Shown here: positions 47,251 through 57,839 of the stretch, in pieces
Numbering within the stretch: position 1 is the first letter of the stretch
How the letters are laid out: every line of letters begins with the position of its first letter
Source: Gnetum montanum
Taxonomy: Eukaryota; Streptophyta; Gnetopsida; Gnetales; Gnetaceae
Length of the DNA stretch: 64,000 nt
Assembly (NCBI GenBank): GCA_015680685.1
Contig: MNCI01025588.1
Coordinates: 212,286-276,285 of the forward strand
Direction of reading: 5' to 3'
Program-made: the position numbers and the translations under genes
The notes under the pieces: generated by a model
What the model was told of the DNA's origin: nothing
The model's input: the letters and a program-made list of their open reading frames with translations, nothing else
Database searches by the model: none

Positions 47251-50200
47251 ATGAGAATTCATTCAATTACAACTATGGCACCTAAGGTCAAGGGGAAGAA
47301 TGCTAAACTAGCAGGGATTGACGAAGTGCAAGAGAGTTTGCAACGGGCTTCGCGGGCCAGAGTCAAGGCTCGGGAAGTTACTCTGCTTAACCAGTAAGTG
47401 GTCATCCACCCTTTTGCACTACTGTTATATTTGTTGGAGCATCATGGCTATATGTTATTTCCCTGAATACGTATGTTGCGTTGAGAGTTAATATCTATTT
47501 ACGCGAGCTAAGCTATCGTGGTTTGCGATATTACCCTCGTCTTCGCTGTTGGAGACGAACCTCATATTGTTACGAGGGTTTAGGTAACATTGAGTAAGAC
47601 TGAGCGAACGTCGTGTATAATCGAAAAACCTAGATATTGTAGCTAGTGGATAGTATAATCAGGGTTTTATTTTCTTTTCCTTTATTCCCATAATAATTAC
47701 ATGTTACGCTGGAGTAATACATAGTGTTGCTTTCATTGTCGTTGTCAGGGACAGACCTTACACTGTTGCAAGGGTTTGGGCGGTTCTGGCAATGCGTTTC
47801 CAGTGGAATCTGTAATTTTTTGGGAATTAAGAAAACAGTAATTTAGCGTGATAAATTTTCATGTCTAAATGTTTTGTCTAATGGTAATATGTTTTTTTTA
47901 TTGTACAATATCATGCTAAAGCCCGTCCTAATCATTTTGGACATCGTGGACGTTCCCTACAACATGCATGTCCCCGCGGCCAATGTTCCTCCTCCTCATG
48001 CTCATATAAAGGGGGAGGTAGTGTGGTTTCGAAGGGGCACGTGGGTGTTCTTGCAGTTTCTGCTTCGTAACTATAGCGTAATCATCTGGTTGCATCTACC
48101 AGGCGATGTAGCTGCTGCTATTTTGGAGACGCTACTGGTTGGTTCAACGCAGGGCATTTTGGGGTTCCTGACAGATGGCAGGATTAAGACTGTGCGGGTG
48201 CAAGACCGTGAACAGAGTGCCAAAGGTTTGAGGCATTTGAGTTGGATCTGGGAGGTGTCCAGATTCAACTGCTATCACTCCTACAATACTCTGTTCATGG
48301 CCCGTCACCTCACAACCTATTTCCAGAACCCACCTGGTACCGTGTATTACGTCAACAGGTAAGAATTTAAGTTTGTATCATTTCGATGTGTGGCAATGTG
48401 CTAACTACTGTTTAAATTTATGTTGAGTGTAAACAATTTGCCTATTCTCTGTGATGTAGATTCTTCATCAATGACAGTGGTCTCTTGGGTGATAATGATA
48501 CCTTGTCATTAACTGAACGGGCCATAGGCGAGTTTACCGCTATTAGCAACATACGGGCCGCTGTCATGGAACAACTAGCGTTTAGGGTTTGGATCCTGGA
48601 ATAAGGAATGGACTTTGGATCCTCCCCTCACTGTCGCCGACGTGCGAAGGAAAATCCCTCCATTTCCTTTGCCATTCGGACCTAGTAAACTTTGTTATAA
48701 TGATGAATTGTGCCAATGTTATCAGCTAGCAATGATGTGTGAAGTTGTCTTATTTTATTTTTTGTTGTCTTGTCTTAGCTATTGTTTTATGTGTGCGGTC
48801 AGGGAATCATGGGAGATTACGATCATGGCTTCTAGTCGTGACGCGAGCAATATCTTTTTCCGCTATGGTGACATAAAGGAGGCACAACGCTGGCTTGGCC
48901 ATAGAGCGGTCTCAGTTGTCTTGACTAATAACCTCCAGGAGGCTGGACTAATGGACATGTTCTTGGCCATAACCCTGATGTTATTGCGGGTGAAATGTTG
49001 ACCTTAGTCAACTCCTTTAGCGAAGAAGTTGAGCGTCTCTGCATACGCGTGCGTAACGTGCACGTAAATTTTGACATCGACGCTCAGCTGTTCGCCGATC
49101 TCTTCGGGGTCCTCTCTGATGGCTTTCCTATAGAGGAAAAGTCAAAGAGGAGCGCCAAGTACCAGGAAGAGATAGAGGAGTGGCTAGGGGTTAGGAAGGA
49201 ATCCAAAGGAATTCCTACTAAAGGGATTGAGTTAGAGATGGCCAACACCATTTACCCCCTTTTTCAAGCCCTGGCCTTCCCCAAGACACTCTCCCAAGGG
49301 AGATTCCTCACCATAGAGCAAGCTCGCATTATGCGAGAGGTCATGGAGGAGGGGACGCAATTCAATTGGGCCAGCTATTTTGCCGAAGGCCTGCGTGTTA
49401 AAATGGTCAAGCTTCGTAAGAAGCTTGAGTCCCGTTTCAATGTGCATTTTTCCTTTTTCATAGCTTGCTTCCGGTGCTTTGCCGAGTTTCTAGTAGTCCA
49501 AAGGAATGGAGTCTGGGTGCAACAGGACCGCAGCCAAATTTCTAAACCATGGATTTCCCATATCTTCGGCACTGTCTGGTTGTAGGACCCTTCTGAAGAA
49601 ATCAGAGAGTCATTGTCAGTAATGACTAAAAACATGGTGGCACCTCAAACGCGGGGTCAAAATAGTATGGGTGGGATGCTCCCTTCCTATACTAGTGATG
49701 CATCGAGAGGGAAGCACCTAGTAGCTAAAATAGTGGACTCATCGGTGCCCCGGAAAAAGCCGCATTTGACCGAGGAGTCCGCTAAGCCAGCAAGTGGTAC
49801 GAGGCAGAAGATGCAAGTCAAGTTTCGGAGGAGTAATCCTCCAGCAGGTAAGCAAAGGAATGTGATAATAGTTATAGTTATGCTGGATATAGACAATCTT
49901 ACATCATAATCTACTGAACTAGAGCAAAATTCTATGTTAACTGAGAACATTGTGTGACAATGAAGGAGAAGGCCATGGAAAGGTTAACCCCTAAAACAGG
50001 GGCTATAGTTTTGCGGCACGAGGAAGAGGCCCCAGCCTTGGAAGAAGAGGCTGCAGTCAATACAATGAGTAGTGCATAGGTTCCCGCACGCGAGAAGGGA
50101 GCAGCAATGGAAAATGTCGGCGTCTTTTCAGCCTAGACAGGAAGAGGTAAATGATTAGTGCCTCTGTGAGGCTAACTTTTATAGCGTACTCAACTCTAGG

Positions 50201-51620
50201 AAATTGCTTCTAAAGGTTATATTGGTCATCGTAATGTTTCAATTATGTCCTCACATGGAACTTGTTCTGCGTAATAGGTGACCAAGACGTACATTTGTCA
50301 ACAGTGGTGACTCGATCCTGGGATGAATTTTTTGATAAATTCACCTTTATGGAAGGGGTCGTCCAAGATATGATCAATCGCTTAGAGCAAATCGATCCTG
50401 AAGCGAGTACACCACGATCATTATGCAGAAGTTACTCCATCATCGTATTATGTTACCTAATTACGCCTAATCACTATTTTATGCTATTAGGAGCTCGACT
50501 CAGATGGGATCCGTCGAAGCCTATTGATCTAGACACCACCGAACCCTCATCGGAAGCGACCACCGTGGCACGCAGAATTTACGACGAGATGCATAAATGT
50601 GTGGTACGCTCGACTCACTCCTTGTGGGAATGTCAAAGTGTAAACAAAGACCTTTGGAAGAGATTGCAAAGGTTGGAGAAAGAGAGGGTGGCTCTAGGTG
50701 ATGAACTAGGGGATTTGAGGTCGTGAAACGAATTCCTGCAAGCTCAGGGGATGTGCAACAAGGACTGGTGGACAGCTGTTGTGGACTACGCCCGTTATTG
50801 GATGGTCATCCGAAATAGTGTCTAGACCAGCCATGAACTAGTCAAGCAGCGGATGTAAATGGATCTCCTGGCTCAGAAAAATCAAGACTGGAAGGATTTT
50901 AGCTCAAGTGTGCAAGAATGGGGACAGATGCAGAAACACCACAAATATGTCTATAAGCAGGAATGCGCTGCCTATCATCAACATTACAGGGAATCTGCCA
51001 TCAAGGCTCAGTCTCTTCAACTATTCCTCGACATTATTGGTGCTTCCAGTGACGGTAAGTGCCTCTCCAGAAAGGGAAATGACTCTTCTTGGAGGGGAGA
51101 CAACTGTTCCTTCCTTCTTCCCCAAACCACCCTGATGGACTCCTGTGGGGAAAGGGAAGGTCAAGGCCGGAGCTAATCTAGGAGATGGGGTTTGGTTTGA
51201 GCTTACCAAGGATGAAATTATGCAACATCTATGGATTGGCTTAGAACAAATCTCGTTTGCTACTGATGTAGGACCGTCACAGGTGAGTTGTTGTTTTATT
51301 ATACCTTTTATCATACCTAGTTTTGATCGCGATGTCAATATGCGTGTTATGTTTAATTGCAAGAATAACCTGAGGAGGTTCCTCAGCGAGATGAGTATAA
51401 CATGGATGGTAATCCTCACGAAGAGGGTTTGCATGGGATGGAGCATAATGGTGATGATCAACGCCATGGCAAACAACCTCATATAGAAGAGCCTGGCAGG
51501 GAGGGACACTTTCACGAAGAAATGCCACCTGAAAAAGGTGGCCCCTATGAGGAAAATTTGCTCGGAGTGGAGATTGAGCTGAGGGATACAAGAAATAGTG
51601 GGGACAAAGGAGATGCCTAG
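47251..51620 (+). pseudogene. antisense multi-exon gene in the intron of element E
   Basis: A spliced gene on the strand opposite to gag-pol. Start ATG 47251 or 47275 (MAPKVKGKNAK). Exon borders with good signals: donors at 47394, 48359, 49858, 50147, 51055, 51283; acceptors before 48460, 50278 and 50491. Exon 2 (about 47905-48358) has LIILDIVDV and FLQFLLRNYSVIIW, which resemble motif regions of FCP1/NIF (HAD-fold) phosphatases of the plant D-L-N-G-L-L type; the catalytic Asp pair is not clean. Middle part (48995-49585): FDIDAQLFADLFGVL, YPLFQALAFPKTLSQGRF. Then basic, acidic and helical (50640-50720) segments and a His/Glu/Gly-rich tail ending TAG 51620. Stops at 48602, 49583, 50724 and two more make this copy defective. 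D has a homologue at 35703-40731. Confidence 0.75.
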
Positions 51621-51879
51621 TGTGGCTATACTAGCCACAATTCATTTTTTATGATGGGAAAGACAATATTTTTCTTTGACACTTTAATGCAAATTTGGTC
51701 TAAGTTGATGTTCTTTTGCTATTTTTGTTTTATGCAAACCGTAAATAAGTAGGTTTTGATGCTATGAGAACTGGCAGATAGTTTTAAGCATGTAGCGTAA
51801 ATGAAGTTACTAGTTAAATTCATTGCAAGCTACTAGATAATTCAGGTGCAAAGTGTAAATAAGGTAACTAGTTTTAGGT

Positions 51880-52130
51880 CATTTCGGGCCCTAGATAGTT
51901 CAAGCGTAAATTATGATTTAACAGGTAGTTTAAGGCCATTACGGGCCCTGGCTAGTTTAAGGCCATTTCAAGCCCTAGACATATGGTGGTGAAAGAATAA
52001 ATAACATTAAATCACCAATTTTAAGCCATGGCAGGCTACGATTAGTTTTAGGCCATTTCGGGCCATGAGTAGTTTAAGGCCATTTCGGGCCTGAAATAGT
52101 TTAAGGCCATTGCGGGCCATGGATAGTTTA
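51880..52130 (-). repeat. ~30-bp GGCC-rich tandem motif of element E
   Basis: About six copies of TAGTTTAAGGCCATTTCGGG + CC (plus-strand sense). Each contains GGCC and GGGCC about 6 bp apart, able to form a small hairpin. It lies between the converging ends of gag-protease and the antisense gene, as in D. A single decayed copy is near 47000. Confidence 0.8.
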
Positions 52131-52335
52131 AGTGCAAAGCATACAAGTGGTAGATAAAGTTAAGAGTAACAAAGATAACTAGTGGGAGAGTAAAAACATA
52201 AGTGTAAATGAGAGTAGCTGGTGGAAGCGCAAGGAATAAGCGTAAGCGTAAAAATGAGATGACCATTTGTAAAGTAAAGATAGGATAGGTAACGAAAGAA
52301 AATACGTGTAAACTGTACGGCAGTTAGATGACAAA

Positions 52336-52341
52336 GTTTAC
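52336..52341 (-). other. splice-donor-like site of the E intron
   Basis: GTAAAC on the minus strand, just after the last residues shared with D protease (KIKVIRKQLQS against TKIRKILHK). One TAG (52345-52347) precedes it in frame. Confidence 0.55.
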
Positions 52342-52344
52342 TGG

Positions 52345-53280
52345 CTAGCTCTGTAATTGTTTCCTGATCACTTTTATTTTTGGTGACGCGTAAAGACGAG
52401 GGGATTTACCACCCTTTTCTTTCACATCACACTCTTCCTCTGGGAATGGTAGTTCGGCCCAAGTTAGGCTATCATCAACCACTATTTCGGCTTGTTCAAG
52501 TATTCGGACAGGGGACTGATCTTCAGACATTTCGATTTTCGACCCCTGTTCCATTTCTATGTTGTTAATAGCTTGAGGGGTAATTTCATCACCGTGGATG
52601 ACCACTTCTCCTCCTACGTAGGGCAGATGGATCTCCTGATGGATAGGTGATAAAAATGCCCTCAATTGAGCCAACTAAGACCTTCTTAGAATCAAGTTGA
52701 AGCCAGGCATCTCTTCGATGACAATAAATGCTGCGTCTGTGGGGAACTGTTCCCCTGCCACAAAGTTGATGTGCACTGTGCCTTTGACTTGCACTCGTGC
52801 CCCGTTGAACGACTTTAAACACGACGTTGTGGTAGGACTGATCTGATCGATCAAGCCTAGCTTATCCACTATGGAATATGGGATGACATTAGTGGTCTCC
52901 CCATCATCCACATGCACTCTCCAAATTCGGTGTTGGCCAACCCAGATGGTGATGAACATGGGCACCATTGTCACCCGACCCTTCTCTGGGTCATCCTTAA
53001 TGGATTCGTCACGAAAGATCAACAAGGAAGGCCCGGGCTTCTCAGCTGCAGGGGGAAGCATAATGGAATGAATCGCTTCTTCATCCGCTAGCAGGCTTTC
53101 GTCCACAGGTATGGACGTCAGCATACGAACCATAGCCTCATGATGTTTCTGTGACGTCATGAGTAAGTCATAAAGGCTCAATGTTGTATTTTTTTGTTTT
53201 AGAGCCTGTTTGACTTGCATGAAGGCGTCGAAGAGATCCCACCCACAATTTGGCTGCTTATCACCCTTTTCCTCTTTCAT
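52345..53280 (-). pseudogene. aspartic protease of element E
   Basis: The protease cuts gag and pol proteins apart. The active-site region is RVHVDDGETTNVIPYSIVDK (about 52920-52860), with D-D-G where D-[ST]-G is usual. It is followed by LKSFNGARVQVKGTVHINF and MPGFNLILRRS. It aligns with D (34426-34854) throughout. Upstream (53280-53000) is a linker region rich in charged residues. One TAG (52675) interrupts it. The frame is the same as gag, so gag and protease form one polyprotein. Confidence 0.85.
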
Positions 53281-56106
53281 TCACCCTAGGAGACGAATTT
53301 CTTAGGGAGGAGTGACATTTGGTCGAGGGCTATGTTTCTTTTGGCTAGGAGGAGATGGTTGTGTTTGTGTAACTTCACCATTTTTAGAAAATGGGGTCAA
53401 GGGTACAGAAGTGAGGGGTTTAGGCTTGGGAAACCCCAGCATAAGATGGTCCTTGGCCGTACCAGTTGTCATACCTCCTTCTCCTTTTCTGTTAATTTGG
53501 GATCGGGAGATTGACTTGGAGGTTTGTCCCTGTGCAAGAGGGGTGATTGATGGTTTTGGCACCCTGATGACAAAGGGAGCCTTAGGTGTAGGCGCGGGCT
53601 AGGCCGCGGCTTTACCGACAGGGGGTTGTCGAGAAGTTGTCTGAGAAGGGGCTCGAAGGATAAAAGGTTGCCTTAGAGCACCACTTGTCGATGCTGATGG
53701 ATCTATTGTTTGGGGAGAGCGAGGATGCGTTCGCAACACGAAAGGCTGTTTCAACTGTGCCCAATTATCACCCTCTGCTCCTACCACATTAATTGTATAC
53801 CCTGCATTATTTACGTTTAACGGGTCCTGGTACACATGCATGGCTTGATTTTTTGGGCAAGCTGGACTACTGTTGTCTAAGATTAGGTTACCTTGATCAA
53901 TCATACATTGAATGTCATCTTTCAACACCCAGAAGTAATCCATGTCATGACCACACAATTGATGGTAGTCGCAAAATCGGTCTAACCTAAAGTTCTTGGG
54001 AACGGGCAGTTCAGTAGGTTGGGCCAAGGAGGGGTTTTTGAGTAATTTACAATGGCACCTGTGATGTTTCAGAGCCTCCTCAGACACCACCTTGTGTCGG
54101 ATATGACTGGTTCCCAATAATTTCTTCAGAAGTTATAAAGGCTTCACAGGTAGAGTTGCGTAATTTGAGCGGTCTTTACGCTCAAATTTTGGCCTCAGTT
54201 GTGGATATGCTGTGAGGGCAGAAGGAGCTTCTTGATTGATGCCATTTGAGCTAGTTATCAGCTCGGCTGGCTCCGCAATTTTTTTCTTGTTGTTGTTGTT
54301 TTTCTTCTTGGCCCCTTCAGCAACCGTCGCTACTATCGTTGTTTTGGCTTTGTCATTATCCTTAACCTTGCTATGGGCATTCTTGTAGACCACATACGTC
54401 AGATATTTGCTAGCCTCCACCGCATCTTAGATGCTCTTAGTCTAAGCAAAGGCTTGGCTGAGGGAACAAGGAGCAAGGTAATACAGCTTAGACTTAATAA
54501 AGTCGTTGACTGCTCCCTTGAAGATTGCCAGTAGATGGGCCTTCGTGATGGGTTCACGAATCTCGTTCAAGGTGGTGCTCCAACGCTGTATGAACTTTTG
54601 GACCAACTCAAGTGGGTCTTGTTTGACTACCATAAGCTGATCCAGCGTGACTTCTGGCTTCAGGTTGTATTTGAAACGAGTTACAAACTGGGTTAGCAGC
54701 TCTTCCAAAGTTGAAATGGAAGCACATGAAAGTGCTCGATACCAATCCAAAGCTTTACCCATTAAGGACATAGTAAAGACATGGATTATAGTATGCAGCC
54801 ATTATTGCAGTAATAAGGACTCTGACCTGAAAGTGACGAGGTGGGCAGTGGGATCACCTTCCCCATTGTATTTTGTGAAATGGGGAAGGGGCATCCCAGG
54901 TGGCAACGATAGGACTGGGACTGCTGGACTAATAGGATCGTCATGGTAGAAATCCATGACTTGCACCGCGTCGAAACCAATAGCCTTGATACGCTTGACC
55001 TCCTCTGTAAGGGTCTAAATGAGCTAGAAGGCTTGATCCAGACTCGTAGATGACGAGGTCGTTTGTGGAATGACAAGAGGGGCCACACTGGGTGGTGAAA
55101 CGAAGGCAGCGGCTTGGCCGATGGATGGTGCTATCGGGATAGTCCCTATAGGCAGTGTTGCTTGTGGCATCCACCATCCGGTCATTGGTGTGGATGGAGC
55201 AACCACCATCGACTGCGCCATTGGGTATGTTTTTTGTGTAACCGAGGGCACGGGCAGCGATCCTGTAACTAGGTTTAGTGCTTGTGGGACTTGGCTTTGA
55301 TGATGGGGATGATGGTGCATTTGTGCAGGATGGGCAACAAGAGACATGTTGGGAGCCCACCATGCTGTGGTGGCAAGCTCTATCATGTGAGTCGGGAGCA
55401 AGGTTGGTGTTGTAGGTAATTGCAACGTAGGTATCACGTGCATATGCAGTGACATAGATGCAGGTGTACGATGAGGTGGATTAGGTAATTGCACCTGCTG
55501 GGGAATGATCTGTGATGGACCTTCGCCCGGAAGTATAGTCGGAGAAAGAAAATGTAAGCGCAACGAATGTGAGACTCGATTGGTATTGGATAATGTCAAA
55601 GGCATGGTGACCATGAACAATGGATTTACCTAGGATGTCGTGGAGGGAGGGGCCATGGTGAAATCAGCATGACTGCCTCCTTGAGAGTGAGATTCTAGAT
55701 CGTCTTGCCCGTCATGGAGCATTTCATCATGGAACAACACCTCTAGTTGTTCTGGCAATGTCTTTGCCATCAACATTTGATCTAGAATCCACTTTTGTTG
55801 ATCTGTCAGGGGCACAGTAGCGTTAGGCGAAGGAATAAATTCCTTCCTGTTGCAGTACATGAACTTGTACTCTCGTTTTTCCTCGAATTCTTGTGGATAC
55901 ATGGGTAGGTCTGCCACTAGCTTAGCATAGAGAAAATTGTAGTGTTCCCTGCGCTGAGTGTGTCCCTCAGGCTCTTTGTTTTGAAGCCTGAGGGAGCGGC
56001 GTGGTTGCATCGGACTAGTTGGCGGCTCGACCATAGGAAGTGTAACTTGCATGGTCCACGGGTTTTCTAGGTTGGCAGTGTCAACATCTGTGGTTGATGT
56101 AACCAT
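53281..56106 (-). pseudogene. gag: Tat-type gag of element E, one frame with stops
   Basis: From ATG 56106 one frame runs through gag and protease to 52345 with about eleven stops and no frameshift. N-terminus: a charged segment with SLRLQNKEPEGHTQRREHYN. Then a long Pro/Ser/Thr-rich region (55600-55030). The retrotransposon gag domain is at 54900-54480: FTKYNGEGDPTAHLVTF, MSLMGKALDWYRAL, AHLLAIFKGAVNDFIKSKL. Near 53990-53945 the zinc motif reads CDYHQLCGHDMDYF; the last Cys (present in D) is Phe. The C-terminal linker is Pro/Ser-rich. Similar in layout to gag of D. Confidence 0.88.
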
Positions 56107-56337
56107 TTTCTACGTGATTCAGAAATAATGTCAATGAGGGTAAAGATTGTAAGGGCAAAGGCAAACTAAGATAATGATTGGGGCTTTCTATCTTGTAGGA
56201 CTCCAAAGGAATCGTCGAAGCGATCGATCTGCACCTCACAATTTCGTAAACAACCTCAGAGGTATTACGTTTACGTTGATCAACAATAGGTACAGACAGC
56301 TTACAAGACTACCCATAAAATGCGGATCGGCTATGAA

Positions 56338-56355
56338 GGCCCTCCTTCTAGCACC
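56338..56355 (-). other. PBS-like site of element E
   Basis: TGGTGCTAGAAGGAGGGC on the minus strand, starting 7 bp inside the 5' LTR after a T-run. Shared with D (30684). The tRNA is not identified. Confidence 0.6.
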
Positions 56356-56362
56356 AAAAAAC

Positions 56363-57657
56363 TGTAACGACGGAAAACGTCGATCGCTGGAAATACCAAA
56401 CGAAAGTCCGTGTACACAGTTCTAACCCTGGATCCATGCAAGGGCCATGCTGGAGAAAAAATGAATCCAAGGTGCCCTGAATGGTCTTGTCGATTAGATA
56501 AGGACTTACTTAATCAGTAAAATTTTTGTAATAATTTGATGGCAAAATGATGATTCTTTATGAGGAGATGCGATATTGTTAATCCCGAAAAAAATTGAAA
56601 ATGATGTAAACGATTTAGATGCGATTGCCAAATCTGTATAAATAGGATGCAAGGAATCAGATTTGTAGGGAATATGATCACAAGATTTGGGATTTAATTT
56701 ATGAACACAATATGTTTGATATAATGATTACAGGCGGGCTTTAGTTTGGACGAAGCACATGCCAGTAGCAAGAAAGTTATCTAAAGATGAAATAAGCAAG
56801 GGTCAATCTACCTTGTTTTAGCCAATTTGGGCACAAGGAAGTCAGACCCAGGGGAGAATATCTGGTAGCCAATTGTTTCTGATCAAGAGTTCTTGCCAAT
56901 CACCTCCGATATTCTCACGATCGCTGATCCTCTTTTTGCTCTCTTGCTAACCGTGACAAAGAAATTTTTTGCCAACCCTTTGATCTTCATCAACTGGGGC
57001 ATTTATAAGGTTAGGGTCAGGAGGAAAACGCAGTTTAGATGATGCATGTCCTAAACTTATAAGATGCCATTGACTTGATGTGTTGTGGTTTAAGCTTGCG
57101 AGCTATGCTATGTAGTGCATCGCAAACTACTCTTGTTTGGACTCTGGCAACAAACTATCCTTCGATTATGCTGCAATACGCTAGAGAGCATATTGTGACA
57201 TATGAACTACTGATGTCTGAATTGTGCTGTCGTTACTTGCATTACGCTGCATTACACTACATTACGCATCATAGCGTGATTCAGTGTAAAATAATGAAAC
57301 TGCAAAAGTTGAAGTATTATCGTCGTGCTTCCTCTGTTTCTGATAAATCCCTTTCGGGGTTTTATTACGCCGCACTATGTAACGCAGTGTAATGGGCCCC
57401 TTAACCAAGAAAGAAAACCCGCTGAAATGCACAGCATGCTGCAAATCGTTGCTTAAGCCTTGAGATTTTTGCTGGGTAAATGTTGAGATTTTGAAACATA
57501 GAAAACTTGCAAAGTGGAAGGCTTGCCGCCGTGCACCCATCGTTTTGTTCTGTCTCCTGAAGTTCATTTGTACTGTGTTGCGCCTTGTCGCGACCCCTCG
57601 CCTGAGTCGCTAGATTTTGCCGAACCGTCAAGGCCCTGAAATTTTTATGGTGTTTCA
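56363..57657 (-). repeat. 5' LTR of element E
   Basis: 1295 bp, plus-strand start TGTAACGACG, end GGTGTTTCA followed by the duplication GCTAC (57658-57662). Near identical to 40980-42383 apart from transitions, small indels and absence of the 109-bp block. Confidence 0.95.
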
Positions 57658-57839
57658 GCTACAAGTGCACTAAAGCAAAAGGGGGGAAAGTATAGTTCAT
57701 GTTGGTTTTGATGGGGGAAAAATCTACTTTTCAAAATTTTAATTTTTGGATTGTAGGTGCCATCGTGCACCTTCCCTTTTGATCAAACTTGCTTCAACGT
57801 TGAGATTTTTACTAAATTTGATACTTAAAACATTAAGGC

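Larger units (their letters stand above)
40980..57657 (-). mobile_element. Tat-lineage Ty3/gypsy element E, complete ends
   Basis: 16,678 bp with both LTRs, inserted in element D. The target duplication GCTAC lies at 40975-40979 and 57658-57662. On the minus strand: 5' LTR (57657-56363), PBS-like site, gag, protease, donor, interval with an antisense gene, acceptor, RT, RNase H, second (archaeal-type) RNase H, integrase, 3' tandem array, polypurine tract, 3' LTR. The second RNase H is an established mark of Tat elements. RT has lost its catalytic core and there are stops throughout, so it is dead, but gag-protease keeps one frame over 3.76 kb. It is CpG-rich, thus younger than most neighbours. 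Confidence 0.92.

Noticed and set aside
47874-51620. Several separate small host genes on the plus strand at 48-51.6 kb
   Set aside because: They lie inside one LTR element between its protease and RT, are linked by splice signals, and have a homologous set in element D, so they are exons of one element-borne gene.
40980-57657. Element E as an intact, autonomous retrotransposon
   Set aside because: The RT palm is deleted and gag, protease, integrase and the antisense gene carry stops.
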